From NCBI GenBank assembly GCA_029266935.1, contig JAQSVY010000129.1, positions 1 through 10,777 on the forward strand: a stretch of 10,777 bases of DNA, given 5' to 3'. Position 1 is the stretch's first letter; the number at the start of each line of letters is the position of its first letter. The position numbers were made by a program, and so were the translations under genes. This stretch comes from Burkholderiales bacterium (lineage in GTDB: Bacteria > Pseudomonadota > Gammaproteobacteria > Burkholderiales > SG8-39). Below the pieces are notes generated by a model, which was given only the letters and a program-made list of their open reading frames with translations, did no database searches and had not been told where the DNA came from. Shown here one piece after another: positions 1 to 6,274 of this stretch.

Positions 1-1
1 C

Positions 2-1182
2 GACCAGGGCGGCATGCTGCGCGAGTTCATGAAGTGGGACTACGAGCTGCGCCACGCCGAGCAGGTCGAGACCGCCCTCGACCGGGCGCTCGCCATCGCG
101 AAGAGCGAGCCGCAGGGCCCCGTGTACATGACCCTGCCCAGAGAGGTTTTGGCATCAAGTTTCTCGGGTCAGAGTTTTTCCATGACCTCCACCATCGCGC
201 CCGCGTCCCCGCCGGCGCCGGATCCGGACACGCTCGAGGAAGCGGCGAAGCTGCTCGGCCGTGCCGAGAAGCCGCTCATCGTCACCTCCAACGCCGGGCG
301 CACCGCGGACAACGTCCGCGCCCTGCGCCTGCTCGCCGAGACCTTCGCCATCCCGGTGGTGCAGTACCGGCCGCGCTACCTCTCGATCTCCACCGAGCAT
401 CCGCTCGCCGCCGGCTGGGACCCGCATGCCGCGCTGAAGGAAGCCGACGTGGTGCTGGCGATCGAGTGCGACGTGCCATGGATCCCGGTGCAGGGCACGC
501 CACGGCCGGAGGCGAAGATCATCCACATCGGTGCCGATCCGCTGTTCGCGCGCTACCCCATGCGCGGCTTCCGTACCGACATCGCGCTTGCCGGCGCGCT
601 CGCCCCGACGCTGACAGCCCTTTGCGAGCGCACGCAGAAGCACGCGGGATCGCCGGCGAAGATGGAGGACAGGAGAAGAGAAGTTGTCGTGAAGAACAAA
701 AGTGCTCGTGATAAAGCGCGTAGCGGCGTCGACCCCGCGCCGACCTCCATCACCGGCAAGTGGGCAAGCGCCTGCCTCAACCGCGTCATGGGCGAGGACG
801 CGATCCTCGTCAACGAGTATCCGGTCTTCCTCGAGGAGATGACCATCGCCGAGCCGCTGCGCTATTTCGGCACGCCGCCCTCGGGCGGGCTGGGCTGGGG
901 GCTGGGCGCGGCGCTGGGCGCCAAGCTCGCCGCGCCCGACAAGACGGTGATCGCGGCGCTCGGCGACGGCGCCTACATGTTCGGCAATCCGACGCCCGGG
1001 CATTTCGTCGGCGAGGCCGCTTCGAGCATGTGGTGCAGGCCTCCGGCGGCTACGGCGAGCGCGTCACGGCGCCCGGGGAACTGATGCCCGCGCTCGAGCG
1101 GGCACTGAAGGCGGTGCGGGTGGAGAAGCGCCAGGCGCTCCTCAACGTCTGCCTCGAGGCGAGCTACGTCAAGACGAGCTAG
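2..1182 (+). pseudogene. Thiamine-diphosphate enzyme (acetolactate synthase-like), 3' part, broken by internal deletion/frameshift
   Basis: The reading frame is open from the left edge, so the N-terminal pyrimidine-binding part lies outside the window. The visible protein has the end of that domain (PVYMTLPREVLA), a central domain (about 215-600) and the start of the C-terminal diphosphate-binding domain, with LGWGLGAALGAKLAAPDK and the metal/TPP motif start GDGAYMFGNPTP (GDG codons 962-970). The family resembles acetolactate synthase and other TPP-requiring decarboxylases or ligases; the substrate cannot be told. In this family GDG is followed about 25 residues later by NN. Here the sequence jumps at about 1018 into another frame that reads FEHVVQASGGYGERV and runs to a normal C-terminus ending SYVKTS (TAG 1180-1182). 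Roughly 50 residues, including the NN, are missing, as judged from the family pattern. Read literally, the original frame ends at 1084 with an unrelated tail, so a product would lack cofactor binding. It is either a true pseudogene or an assembly deletion. Confidence 0.8.
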
Positions 1183-1882
1183 GGATTGACCGGCCCCTCG
1201 AGCGCCGCCGAGGGCTGCCCGGCGGCGGCCGCTGACTTGAACGCCGGCCCAAGGCGGCCAACGAAGGGGAGCTTCACGCCCGAGCCGCTGACGCCGAAGT
1301 TGAGCCCGAGCAGGTTCAGCTCGAGGCCTTCCACCCCGCTCGCGGCGATGCCGAGCAGGCGGTGGCGGGAAGGTCCGCCTCGAGTTCGGGCACGGCGCGC
1401 GTGATCCAGGCGGTGAACGTGTTCGAGTTCGGTCCGGGGAAGAGCGTGTACGCCTTCGCGAAGGGATACTCGTCCACGACTTTCTCGATGCGCTTGATCA
1501 GCTCGTCGACGCCCGCGCCGCGTTTCTCGGCGTAGAGCTCGGGATGGGAGCCGAACCACCGGCCGTCGGGCGCCCGGTTGCGCGCCACCACCACCGAGTC
1601 CGACCACCGCAGGCGCCAGCCGATGACCTCGTAGACAGTCCACTCGGGAGCATCGGTTGGCTTGACCGCCACCCAGGTATGCACGCCGAAGAAGCCTTTC
1701 AAGCCGAGGGTGCGTGCGCCGTAGACCTGCACCACGGCTTCCCTGACCAGGACGGGATCGGGTGCGAGGCCGACCGACTCGCGGCTCGCGGTGCGCCAGT
1801 CCTGGGCGGTCACACTTGCCCCTCCGGCGCCGACGAGGAGCGCTGCGCAGAAGCCATAGGCGAGGTTCCTGAAAAATCTCAA
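1179..1882 (-). pseudogene. DUF3750 family exported protein, broken by internal deletion/frameshift
   Basis: This resembles DUF3750, a family of unknown function often found as exported or membrane-anchored proteins in proteobacteria. From a TTG at 1882 the protein begins MRFFRNLAYGFCAALLVG, a signal-peptide-like segment with possible cleavage after SVTA. The conserved core follows: VVQVYGARTLGLKGFFGVH, W-VKP, YEVIGWRLRW, GRWFGSHPELYAEKRG and FPGPNSNTFTAWITRAVPEL. After LPATA (codons to about 1358) the frame changes. The family C-terminus resumes in another frame as LLGIAASGVEGLELNLLGLNFG and runs to TAG at 1181-1179. About 20-25 residues, normally including an Ile-Gly-Lys-Asp-like stretch, appear lost; this is an estimate from the family. 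Read literally, the first frame ends at 1316 with an unrelated tail. An in-frame GTG at 1909 is an alternative start, but it lies at or upstream of the expected transcript start from TAGAAT at 1916-1911. It sits 113 bases after ttcA. Confidence 0.72.
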
Positions 1883-1910
1883 CGTGGCAATAGTCCCATG
1901 AGTCGTCACG

Positions 1911-1916
1911 ATTCTA
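1911..1916 (-). promoter_or_regulatory. Possible -10 element (TAGAAT) for the DUF3750 gene
   Basis: TAGAAT (read on the minus strand) matches the sigma-70 -10 consensus at 5 of 6 positions. It would start a transcript about 20 bases before the TTG at 1882. No convincing -35 box is visible. The same CTAGAAT string precedes two other minus-strand genes in the window. Confidence 0.3.
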
Positions 1917-1927
1917 GCCCCGCTATT

Positions 1928-1944
1928 GTCGCAAATCGTGCGAC
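1928..1944. repeat. Perfect 6-bp inverted repeat (small hairpin) between ttcA and the DUF3750 gene
   Basis: The arms GTCGCA (1928-1933) and TGCGAC (1939-1944) are perfect reverse complements around a 5-base loop. It lies in the spacer downstream of ttcA and upstream of the DUF3750 gene. It is not followed by a T-run on either strand, so a classical intrinsic terminator is not supported. A weak pause site, an operator, or chance are all possible. Confidence 0.3.
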
Positions 1945-1995
1945 GCCCGCGGAGCGAGGAAAGAGTCCGTTCGGCGCGCGGAACTTCCCGACCGG

Positions 1996-2808
1996 CTACT
2001 TCAGGCCGGCGAAGTCGAAGAGCTTGCGGTCGAGCAGGTGCGAGGGCCGCACGTCGGTGAGGGCACGCAGAATCGACTCGATGCGGCCGGGATGGCGCTT
2101 CTCCCATTCGTCGATCATCCGGCCCACCACTTGGCGCTGCAGGTTGTCCTGCGAGCCGCACAGGGTGCACGGGATGATGGGGAAGGCCCGCTGCTCGGCA
2201 TAGGCGGCAAGGTCCACCTCGGCCACGTACGCAAGGGGTCGGATGACGATATGGCGGCCGTCGTCGGAGCGCAGCTTGGCAGGCATCGCCTTCAGCTTGC
2301 CGCCGTGGAAGAGATTGAGGAAGAACGTGGCGAGGATGTCGTCGCGATGGTGGCCCAGGGCGATCTTCGTCGCGGCGAGCTCGGAAGCGACGCGGTACAG
2401 CACCCCGCGGCGCAGCCGCGAGCACAGCGAGCACATGGTCTTGCCCTTGGGGATGACCCGCTTCACCACCGAGTAGGTGTCTTGCTCGACGATTTGGAAG
2501 GGCACGCCGCGGCCGTTCAGGTACTCGGGCAGCACGTGCGCCGGGAAGCCGGGCTGCTTCTGGTCGAGGTTGACGGCGATCAGATCGAAGTCGACCGGAG
2601 CTTTGTCCTTCAACGAGATAAGGACGTCCAGAAGAGCATGGCTATCCTTGCCCCCGGAGAGGCAGACCATGACGCGGTCGCCCGCCTCGATCATGCCGAA
2701 GTCCGCGATCGCCTCGCCGACCTGCCGGCGCAGGCGCTTGGCGAGCTTGCCGGCCTCGTAGTCGACCTTGCGCGGGTCGCGCTTGAGAAGGATGGGTCGG
2801 GCGCTCAT
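1996..2808 (-). CDS. ttcA: tRNA 2-thiocytidine(32) synthetase TtcA
   Basis: TtcA makes 2-thiocytidine at position 32 of certain tRNAs, using ATP to activate the base and a [4Fe-4S] cluster to deliver sulfur in the cytoplasm. The 270-residue protein carries the PP-loop ATP motif SGGKDS at residues 51-56, the cluster-binding CxxC at 126-129 within [13 protein letters not shown], the GHHRDD block at about 152-157, and the third cysteine region PCTLCGSQ at about 213-220, all in the family order. The C-terminal [12 protein letters not shown] block is also present, and the protein ends soon after it, so it lacks the longer tail of some relatives. The start ATG (2808) overlaps the stop of the upstream exporter gene as ATGA, which fixes the start and suggests translational coupling. 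It is part of the reductase-exporter-ttcA run. A longer upstream in-frame reading exists but only crosses the exporter gene in the wrong frame. Confidence 0.96.
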   Translation of the reverse strand: MSARPILLKRDPRKVDYEAGKLAKRLRRQVGEAIADFGMIEAGDRVMVCLSGGKDSHALLDVLISLKDKAPVDFDLIAVNLDQKQPGFPAHVLPEYLNGRGVPFQIVEQDTYSVVKRVIPKGKTMCSLCSRLRRGVLYRVASELAATKIALGHHRDDILATFFLNLFHGGKLKAMPAKLRSDDGRHIVIRPLAYVAEVDLAAYAEQRAFPIIPCTLCGSQDNLQRQVVGRMIDEWEKRHPGRIESILRALTDVRPSHLLDRKLFDFAGLK

Positions 2809-3125
2809 GACGGGGTCACCAGTTTCAGGCCGGCAATGCCCAGCACGATGAGAAGGATCGAGCCGACGCGAAGGGCATCCTTCGGCTCGCCCAGCAGTAC
2901 CATCCCGACGATGGCGACGCCGACCGCGCCGATGCCGGTCCACACGGCGTAGGCAGTGCCGATCGGGATAGCGCGCACCGCGAGCGCGAGGAGGTAGACG
3001 CTGCCGACCATGGCGAGCACCGTCAGCGCGGAAGGGAGGAGCCGCGTGAACCCTTCGGTGTACTTCAGGCCGACTGCCCATACGATCTCGAGCAGTCCGG
3101 CAAGCGTGAGCCAGACCCAGGCCAT
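2805..3125 (-). CDS. sugE: SMR-family guanidinium exporter Gdx (SugE)
   Basis: This is a small multidrug resistance family transporter of 106 residues, the usual length, with four hydrophobic helices. It works as a dual-topology dimer in the inner membrane and exchanges substrate cations for protons. The key glutamate is E13 (GLLEIVW). The residues that line the guanidinium site in characterised Gdx proteins are all present: W16, S42, Y59 and W62 (YAVWTG, residues 59-64). This supports guanidinium, possibly with small quaternary ammonium compounds, as substrate rather than the broad drug range of EmrE. The name sugE is the older symbol for gdx. The start ATG (3125) follows an AGGGA ribosome-binding site that overlaps the TAG stop of the upstream pteridine reductase, 8 bases away. 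Its own stop overlaps the ttcA start. No guanidine riboswitch is visible, since there is almost no leader; expression probably depends on the pteridine reductase promoter. Confidence 0.93.
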   Translation of the reverse strand: MAWVWLTLAGLLEIVWAVGLKYTEGFTRLLPSALTVLAMVGSVYLLALAVRAIPIGTAYAVWTGIGAVGVAIVGMVLLGEPKDALRVGSILLIVLGIAGLKLVTPS

Positions 3126-3133
3126 GTGGATCC

Positions 3134-3868
3134 CTAGAGGAATATCGAGCGCCCGCCGTCGACGGCGATGACCTGCCCGGTGACGTAGGGCGCGCAGGCG
3201 AGGAAGTGTACCGCCTGCGCGATGTCCTCCGGTCTGCCGACGCGCCCGAGGGGCGTGGTGGCGAGGATGCGGCCGCGCTCGGCCGGATCGAACTGTCCGT
3301 CGTCTGGCCAGGCGATGGCGCCGGGCGATACGCCGTTCACGCGCACGCGCGGCGCGAGCTCAAGCGCGAGCGAGCGCGTGAGCGCGGCGAGGCCGGCCTT
3401 GGCGATGCTGTAGATGGGATAGCCTTTGAGCGGCCGGTCGGCGTGGATGTCGACCACGTTGACGATCGCGCCCTCGCGCTTGGCGAGCTCTGGCGCCGCC
3501 TGCTGCGAGATGAAGAGCGGCGCCCGCAGGTTCGAGCCCACCAGCTCCTCCCAGTGCGAGGGCTCGATCTCCCCCACCGCCACCGGAAAGAAGCTTGAGG
3601 CATTGTTCACCAGCAGGTCGAGCCTGCCGAAGGCGTCGAGTGCCGCCGATACGAGCGCTCGCGGCGCGATCGGCGCGAGGAGCTCTGCCTTCACCTTGGC
3701 GGCGCTGCGCGGGCGCAGGCCGTTCAGATCCGCCTCGAGCTTCGCCGCCTGGGCTTCGGAATCGCGGTAATGGATTAGCACCGCGGCGCCCGCGGCGTGC
3801 AGCCGCCGCGCGATCGCGGCCCCGAGCCGCTTCGCGCCGCCGGTGATGAGCGCCGTTTTGCCCTCCAT
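3134..3868 (-). CDS. Pteridine reductase (PTR1/FolM-like short-chain dehydrogenase)
   Basis: This is an NADPH-dependent short-chain dehydrogenase that probably reduces dihydropterins such as dihydromonapterin or dihydrofolate. The 244-residue protein has the pteridine-reductase version of the cofactor motif, TGGAKRLG at residues 9-16, with the Arg-Leu-Gly ending typical of PTR1 and FolM. It also has HYRDS at 33-37, NNAS at 88-91, and the catalytic set D140, Y153 and K157. The aspartate lies 13 residues before the tyrosine, as in PTR1, and replaces the serine of ordinary family members. The C-terminus [10 protein letters not shown] is also typical. ATG 3868 is preferred because the glycine-rich motif follows within nine residues; in-frame ATGs farther upstream (to 3922) would run into the divergent gene. 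It is the first gene of the minus-strand run with sugE and ttcA. Exact substrate is uncertain, so no gene symbol is given. Confidence 0.9.
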   Translation of the reverse strand: MEGKTALITGGAKRLGAAIARRLHAAGAAVLIHYRDSEAQAAKLEADLNGLRPRSAAKVKAELLAPIAPRALVSAALDAFGRLDLLVNNASSFFPVAVGEIEPSHWEELVGSNLRAPLFISQQAAPELAKREGAIVNVVDIHADRPLKGYPIYSIAKAGLAALTRSLALELAPRVRVNGVSPGAIAWPDDGQFDPAERGRILATTPLGRVGRPEDIAQAVHFLACAPYVTGQVIAVDGGRSIFL

Positions 3869-3899
3869 AGTGCTCTGAATTCTAGGGTAAATTCGGCGC
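3869..3899. promoter_or_regulatory. Divergent promoter spacer between the pteridine reductase and the MidA-like gene
   Basis: These 31 bases are the only sequence between two divergent start codons and are AT-richer than their surroundings. On the minus strand TAGAAT (3884-3879) is a good -10 candidate for the reductase. On the plus strand TAAATT (3888-3893) is a weaker -10 candidate for the methyltransferase. Both would give very short or absent leaders, and any -35 boxes would have to lie inside the opposite gene. A GAATTC palindrome at 3877-3882 sits in the middle. Assignment is by inspection only. Confidence 0.4.
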
Positions 3900-4934
3900 A
3901 TGCCGGCACGCCAGCGGATCACCCAGGAGATCGCCGTGCGCGGCGGCTGGATTTCTTTCGCTCGCTACATGGAGCTCGCGCTGCATGCCTATTACTCCGG
4001 TGCCGCGCAGAAGTTCGGTCCCGGCGGGGATTTTGTCACCGCCCCTGAGCTCGGGACGCTTTTCGGCAGGACGCTGGCGCGGGGGCTGCCGTTCGAGAGG
4101 ATCCTGGAGTTGGGGGCTGGCAGCGGCAAGCTCGCCGAAACGCTGCTCGAAGAGCTCGACTGCGAATACTTCATCCTAGAGACGAGCGCGGCACTGCGCG
4201 AGCGCCAGCGCGAGCGTCTCGGTGACCGCGTCACCTTCCTCGATCGCCTGCCGGAGCGCTTTCGCGGTGCGATCCTCGCGAACGAGGTCGCCGACGCGCT
4301 TCCGGTGCACCTCGTGGCGTGGACGACGCAGGGGATCCGGGAGCGCGGCGTTCGCCTCGACTCGGGCGCCTTCGCCTGGGAAGACCGGCCGGCGTCGGGC
4401 GCGCTGCTCGAGGAAGCATCGAAGATCGAGGTGCCAGTGCCATACCTGAGCGAGATCGGACTTGCGGCGCGGGCGTGGATGCGCTCGCTTGCGCAGAGCC
4501 TCGAGGAAGGGCTGATCCTCGTCATCGACTACGGCTTTCCCCGGCGCGAGTTCTACCATCCGCAGCGCAGCACCGGGACGCTGATGTGCCATTACCGTCA
4601 CCGGGCGCATGCTGACCCGTTCGCGCACCCCGGTGAGGAAGACATCACCGCGCACGTCGACTTCAGCGCGCTCGCCGAGGCGGCGCACGAGGCGGCTGCC
4701 AGGGTGCTCAGCTATGCGACGCAGGCGCAGTTCCTGGTCAACTGCGGCATTACGGAGGTGCTCGAGCGGGCGAACGCCGAGAACGCGCTGCGCTACGCGC
4801 CGATCGCCGCCCAGGCGCAGAAGCTGCTTTCGCCCGCGGAGATGGGCGAGTTGTTCAAGGTGCTGGCGGTGGGGCGCGGCGAAATGCCGCCGCTCGCGGG
4901 CTTCTCGCACGGCGAGCGTTCGCATAGCCTGTAG
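3900..4934 (+). CDS. MidA/NDUFAF7-family SAM-dependent methyltransferase
   Basis: This belongs to the MidA/NDUFAF7 family (PF02636). Mitochondrial NDUFAF7 dimethylates an arginine of the complex I subunit NDUFS2; the bacterial target is inferred, not shown. The 344-residue protein has the family blocks in order: GGWISFARYMELAL at about 15-28, GGDFVTAPEL at 42-51, SAM motif I ILELGAGSGKLAE at 68-80, the acidic loop NEVADALPVH at 128-137, YLSEIGLAARAW, VIDYGFPRREFYHP, GTLMCHYRHRAHADP, DITAHVDF, and the C-terminal QKLLSPAEMGELFKVLA. Two places are shorter than usual: the stretch before YYSG, where relatives commonly have a Pro-Gly-rich insert, and the segment before motif I. It starts at 3900 from a 31-base divergent spacer with little room for a leader, and ends two bases before the cytochrome gene, so the two are probably cotranscribed. 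Confidence 0.92.
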   Translation: MPARQRITQEIAVRGGWISFARYMELALHAYYSGAAQKFGPGGDFVTAPELGTLFGRTLARGLPFERILELGAGSGKLAETLLEELDCEYFILETSAALRERQRERLGDRVTFLDRLPERFRGAILANEVADALPVHLVAWTTQGIRERGVRLDSGAFAWEDRPASGALLEEASKIEVPVPYLSEIGLAARAWMRSLAQSLEEGLILVIDYGFPRREFYHPQRSTGTLMCHYRHRAHADPFAHPGEEDITAHVDFSALAEAAHEAAARVLSYATQAQFLVNCGITEVLERANAENALRYAPIAAQAQKLLSPAEMGELFKVLAVGRGEMPPLAGFSHGERSHSL

Positions 4935-4936
4935 CC

Positions 4937-5578
4937 ATGCGGGCACTGCCTCTGCTGCTGTTTCTTTCAATCAATTCAAGCTTCGCGGACGAGATCGCGG
5001 CCGCCAAGCGGCGCTGGGCGGATAGCCCGCACGGGCCGTTGCTCGAGCGCATCCTGCCGCCGACCTTCGAGGCGCGCGCGCTGCCCGAGCCCGGCTCGCG
5101 CGGCGCGCAGCTCACCGTGCGCTACTGCGTCCAATGCCACAACCTACCCAATCCGGCGATGCACCATGCCGCGAAGTGGCAGGGCATCGTCGAGCGCATG
5201 GTGCAGCGCATGGAAGGGCGCGGCAACCTCGGCGAGCTGATGGCAGACATGATGGCGGGGGTGAAGGCGCCCTCGGCAGCGGAAACGGCGGCGCTGGTCG
5301 CGTACCTGCAGAAGCATGCGCAGGCGCCGCTCGACCTGCAGCGCTATCCGGAGGTATTCCAGCCCACGGGCGAGGCCTTCCGGCTCGCCTGCAACCAGTG
5401 CCACGTGCTGCCCGACCCGCGGCGCCACACCGCCGCCGAGTGGCGCGAGGTGGTATCGCGCATGCAGCACAACATGCAGTGGATGAACCGCGTGGTCGGC
5501 TCGCAGCCGCTCCCCGGCGAACCGCAGCTGCGCGTCGAGGAGATCAACGCCTTCCTCGCGAAACACGCGCGCAGGTGA
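4937..5578 (+). CDS. Periplasmic diheme c-type cytochrome with a duplicated heme domain
   Basis: The product is a probable periplasmic electron carrier of 213 residues. A signal peptide is visible (MRALPLLLFLSINSSFA, cleavage likely before DE). Two CxxCH heme-attachment motifs occur at residues 64-68 (CVQCH) and 152-156 (CNQCH), 88 residues apart. Each is followed by the same pattern, LPxPxxHxAAxW and then an R-M pair (R87-M88 and R175-M176), and each half ends in a helix containing KHA. The protein is therefore two tandem copies of one domain. Methionines after each motif (for example M88, M92, M176, M180, M183) are candidate sixth ligands. The partner and exact family are not recognised. 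The start lies two bases after the methyltransferase stop, so transcription is probably from the same promoter. It converges on the broken glutathione S-transferase with only 7 bases between the stop codons. Confidence 0.88.
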   Translation: MRALPLLLFLSINSSFADEIAAAKRRWADSPHGPLLERILPPTFEARALPEPGSRGAQLTVRYCVQCHNLPNPAMHHAAKWQGIVERMVQRMEGRGNLGELMADMMAGVKAPSAAETAALVAYLQKHAQAPLDLQRYPEVFQPTGEAFRLACNQCHVLPDPRRHTAAEWREVVSRMQHNMQWMNRVVGSQPLPGEPQLRVEEINAFLAKHARR

Positions 5579-5585
5579 CTGGTAG

Positions 5586-6081
5586 CTAATTTGCCTGCGG
5601 CACGCTCATGCCACGGGCCACGGCGGGGCGCGTGCCGAGGGCGTCGAACCAGCGCTTCACCGAGGGGAAGGCGGCGAGCCTCGTTGCCGTAGCGCTCGCT
5701 GCCGTAGGGGATCTCGTCCTTCTTCGCGCGCATGAAGTGGTGCGCCTGGCCGAACATCGGACCGACGCCGCCCATCTGGAACATCAGCCATTGCAGAATC
5801 TGATAGCGTCCCTTGTTGGAAAACAATCTGCCGGTCTTCTCCGCGAGGTAGATGAGGATCGCCCCCGACTCCATCATGGCGATCGGCTTGCCGTCGGGCC
5901 CGTCGGGATCGACGATCGAGGGAATCTTGCCGTTGGGGTTGATCTTCAGGTACTCGGGCGTGAACTGCTCGGCGTTGGTGCCGATGTTGATCGGGTGCAC
6001 GCGGTAAGGCAGCGCGCACTCCTCCAGCATAATGGACACCTTGCGGCCGTTCGGCGTGCTCCAGGTATAAAGATCGATCAT
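5586..6081 (-). pseudogene. YghU-like glutathione S-transferase, broken by internal deletion/frameshift
   Basis: The N-terminal half is a clear glutathione S-transferase of the YghU/disulfide-bond-oxidoreductase-like group. It has [21 protein letters not shown], then INPNGKIPSIVD with the cis-proline, MESGAILIYLAEK for the glutathione gamma-glutamyl contact, and the start of the helical domain WLMFQMGGVGPMFGQAHHF. After YGNEA (about 5670) the frame changes. The expected C-terminus continues in another frame as FPSVKRWFDALGTRP and VARGMSVPQAN, ending at TAG 5588-5586. Roughly 45-55 residues of the C-terminal helical domain, where family members normally read like DYSIADMA-, are missing (family-based estimate). 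Read literally, the first frame runs on into the convergent cytochrome gene as far as 5344. The start ATG (6081) overlaps the start of the divergent DUF2905 gene at CATG. It is either a decayed gene or an assembly deletion. Confidence 0.82.
6066..6071 (+). promoter_or_regulatory. Possible -10 element (TATAAA) for the DUF2905 gene
   Basis: TATAAA lies 8 bases before ATG 6080, with TTGCGG at 6041-6046 as a possible -35 box at a long 19-base spacing. If real, the transcript would begin one or two bases before the start codon and be nearly leaderless. The bases also encode the conserved Leu-Tyr-Thr of the opposite gene, so the match may be coincidental. Confidence 0.25.
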
Positions 6082-6274
6082 GTTGAAGTGGCTTCTCACG
6101 GTTCTTGTGGTTCTGGTGATTCTAGCGGTTGCCACGCCGTGGCTCGGCCGCTTCGCCCCGGGGCGCCTGCCCGGCGATTTCCGCATCCCGGTGTGCGGAC
6201 GGCTGCTCTACGTGCCGCTGGCGAGCACGATCGTGCTCGCGCTTCTCGTCTGGGCGATCGGCAAGCTCGTCTAG
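6080..6274 (+). CDS. DUF2905 family small inner-membrane protein
   Basis: This 64-residue protein matches the pattern of DUF2905, a family of unknown function. It begins with hydrophobic helix 1 ([20 protein letters not shown]). A short loop follows with the signature [10 protein letters not shown] (about residues 28-37), which usually precedes a Tyr-Phe/Val-Pro-Leu block; here that block is YVPLAST. Helix 2 is [14 protein letters not shown]. Length and layout fit the family. The start ATG shares CATG with the start of the divergent glutathione S-transferase; both starts are the ones expected from their families. The stop TAG shares CTAG with the cca stop. No clear Shine-Dalgarno sequence precedes it. 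It probably sits in the inner membrane with both ends on the same side; no biochemical role is known to me. Confidence 0.88.
   Translation: MLKWLLTVLVVLVILAVATPWLGRFAPGRLPGDFRIPVCGRLLYVPLASTIVLALLVWAIGKLV
6119..6124 (-). promoter_or_regulatory. Possible -10 element (TAGAAT) for the YghU-like GST, inside the DUF2905 gene
   Basis: TAGAAT read on the minus strand would place a transcript start about 30 bases before the ATG at 6081, leaving room for the purine-rich GAGAAG upstream of the start. It lies within DUF2905 coding sequence, as any promoter for this divergent gene must. No good -35 box is evident. Confidence 0.3.

Noticed and set aside
155..1003. Long minus-strand open frame (282 codons) opposite the TPP-enzyme gene
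   Set aside because: Its translation is Arg/Gly/Ala-rich without recognisable motifs, and it mirrors a clear coding sequence on the plus strand, as expected for antisense frames in GC-rich DNA.
1010..1030. Programmed ribosomal frameshifting as an explanation for the broken genes
   Set aside because: There is no slippery heptamer at the joins, and a block of conserved residues is absent, which frameshifting alone cannot restore.
1316..2434. Minus-strand open frame of 372 codons that would fuse part of ttcA DNA to the DUF3750 gene
   Set aside because: The first half is an out-of-frame reading of ttcA, and only the part after about 1910 looks like a real protein.
2038..2952. Plus-strand open frame of 304 codons across ttcA and sugE
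   Set aside because: It is antisense to two well-recognised genes with intact motifs, and its own sequence shows no family features.
3126..3133. Guanidine riboswitch before sugE
   Set aside because: The gap to the previous gene is only 8 bases, so there is no room for an aptamer.
5344..5669. Literal extension of the YghU-like GST frame into the cytochrome gene
   Set aside because: The true GST C-terminus is present in another frame and stops at 5586, so the extension is a result of the frameshift.
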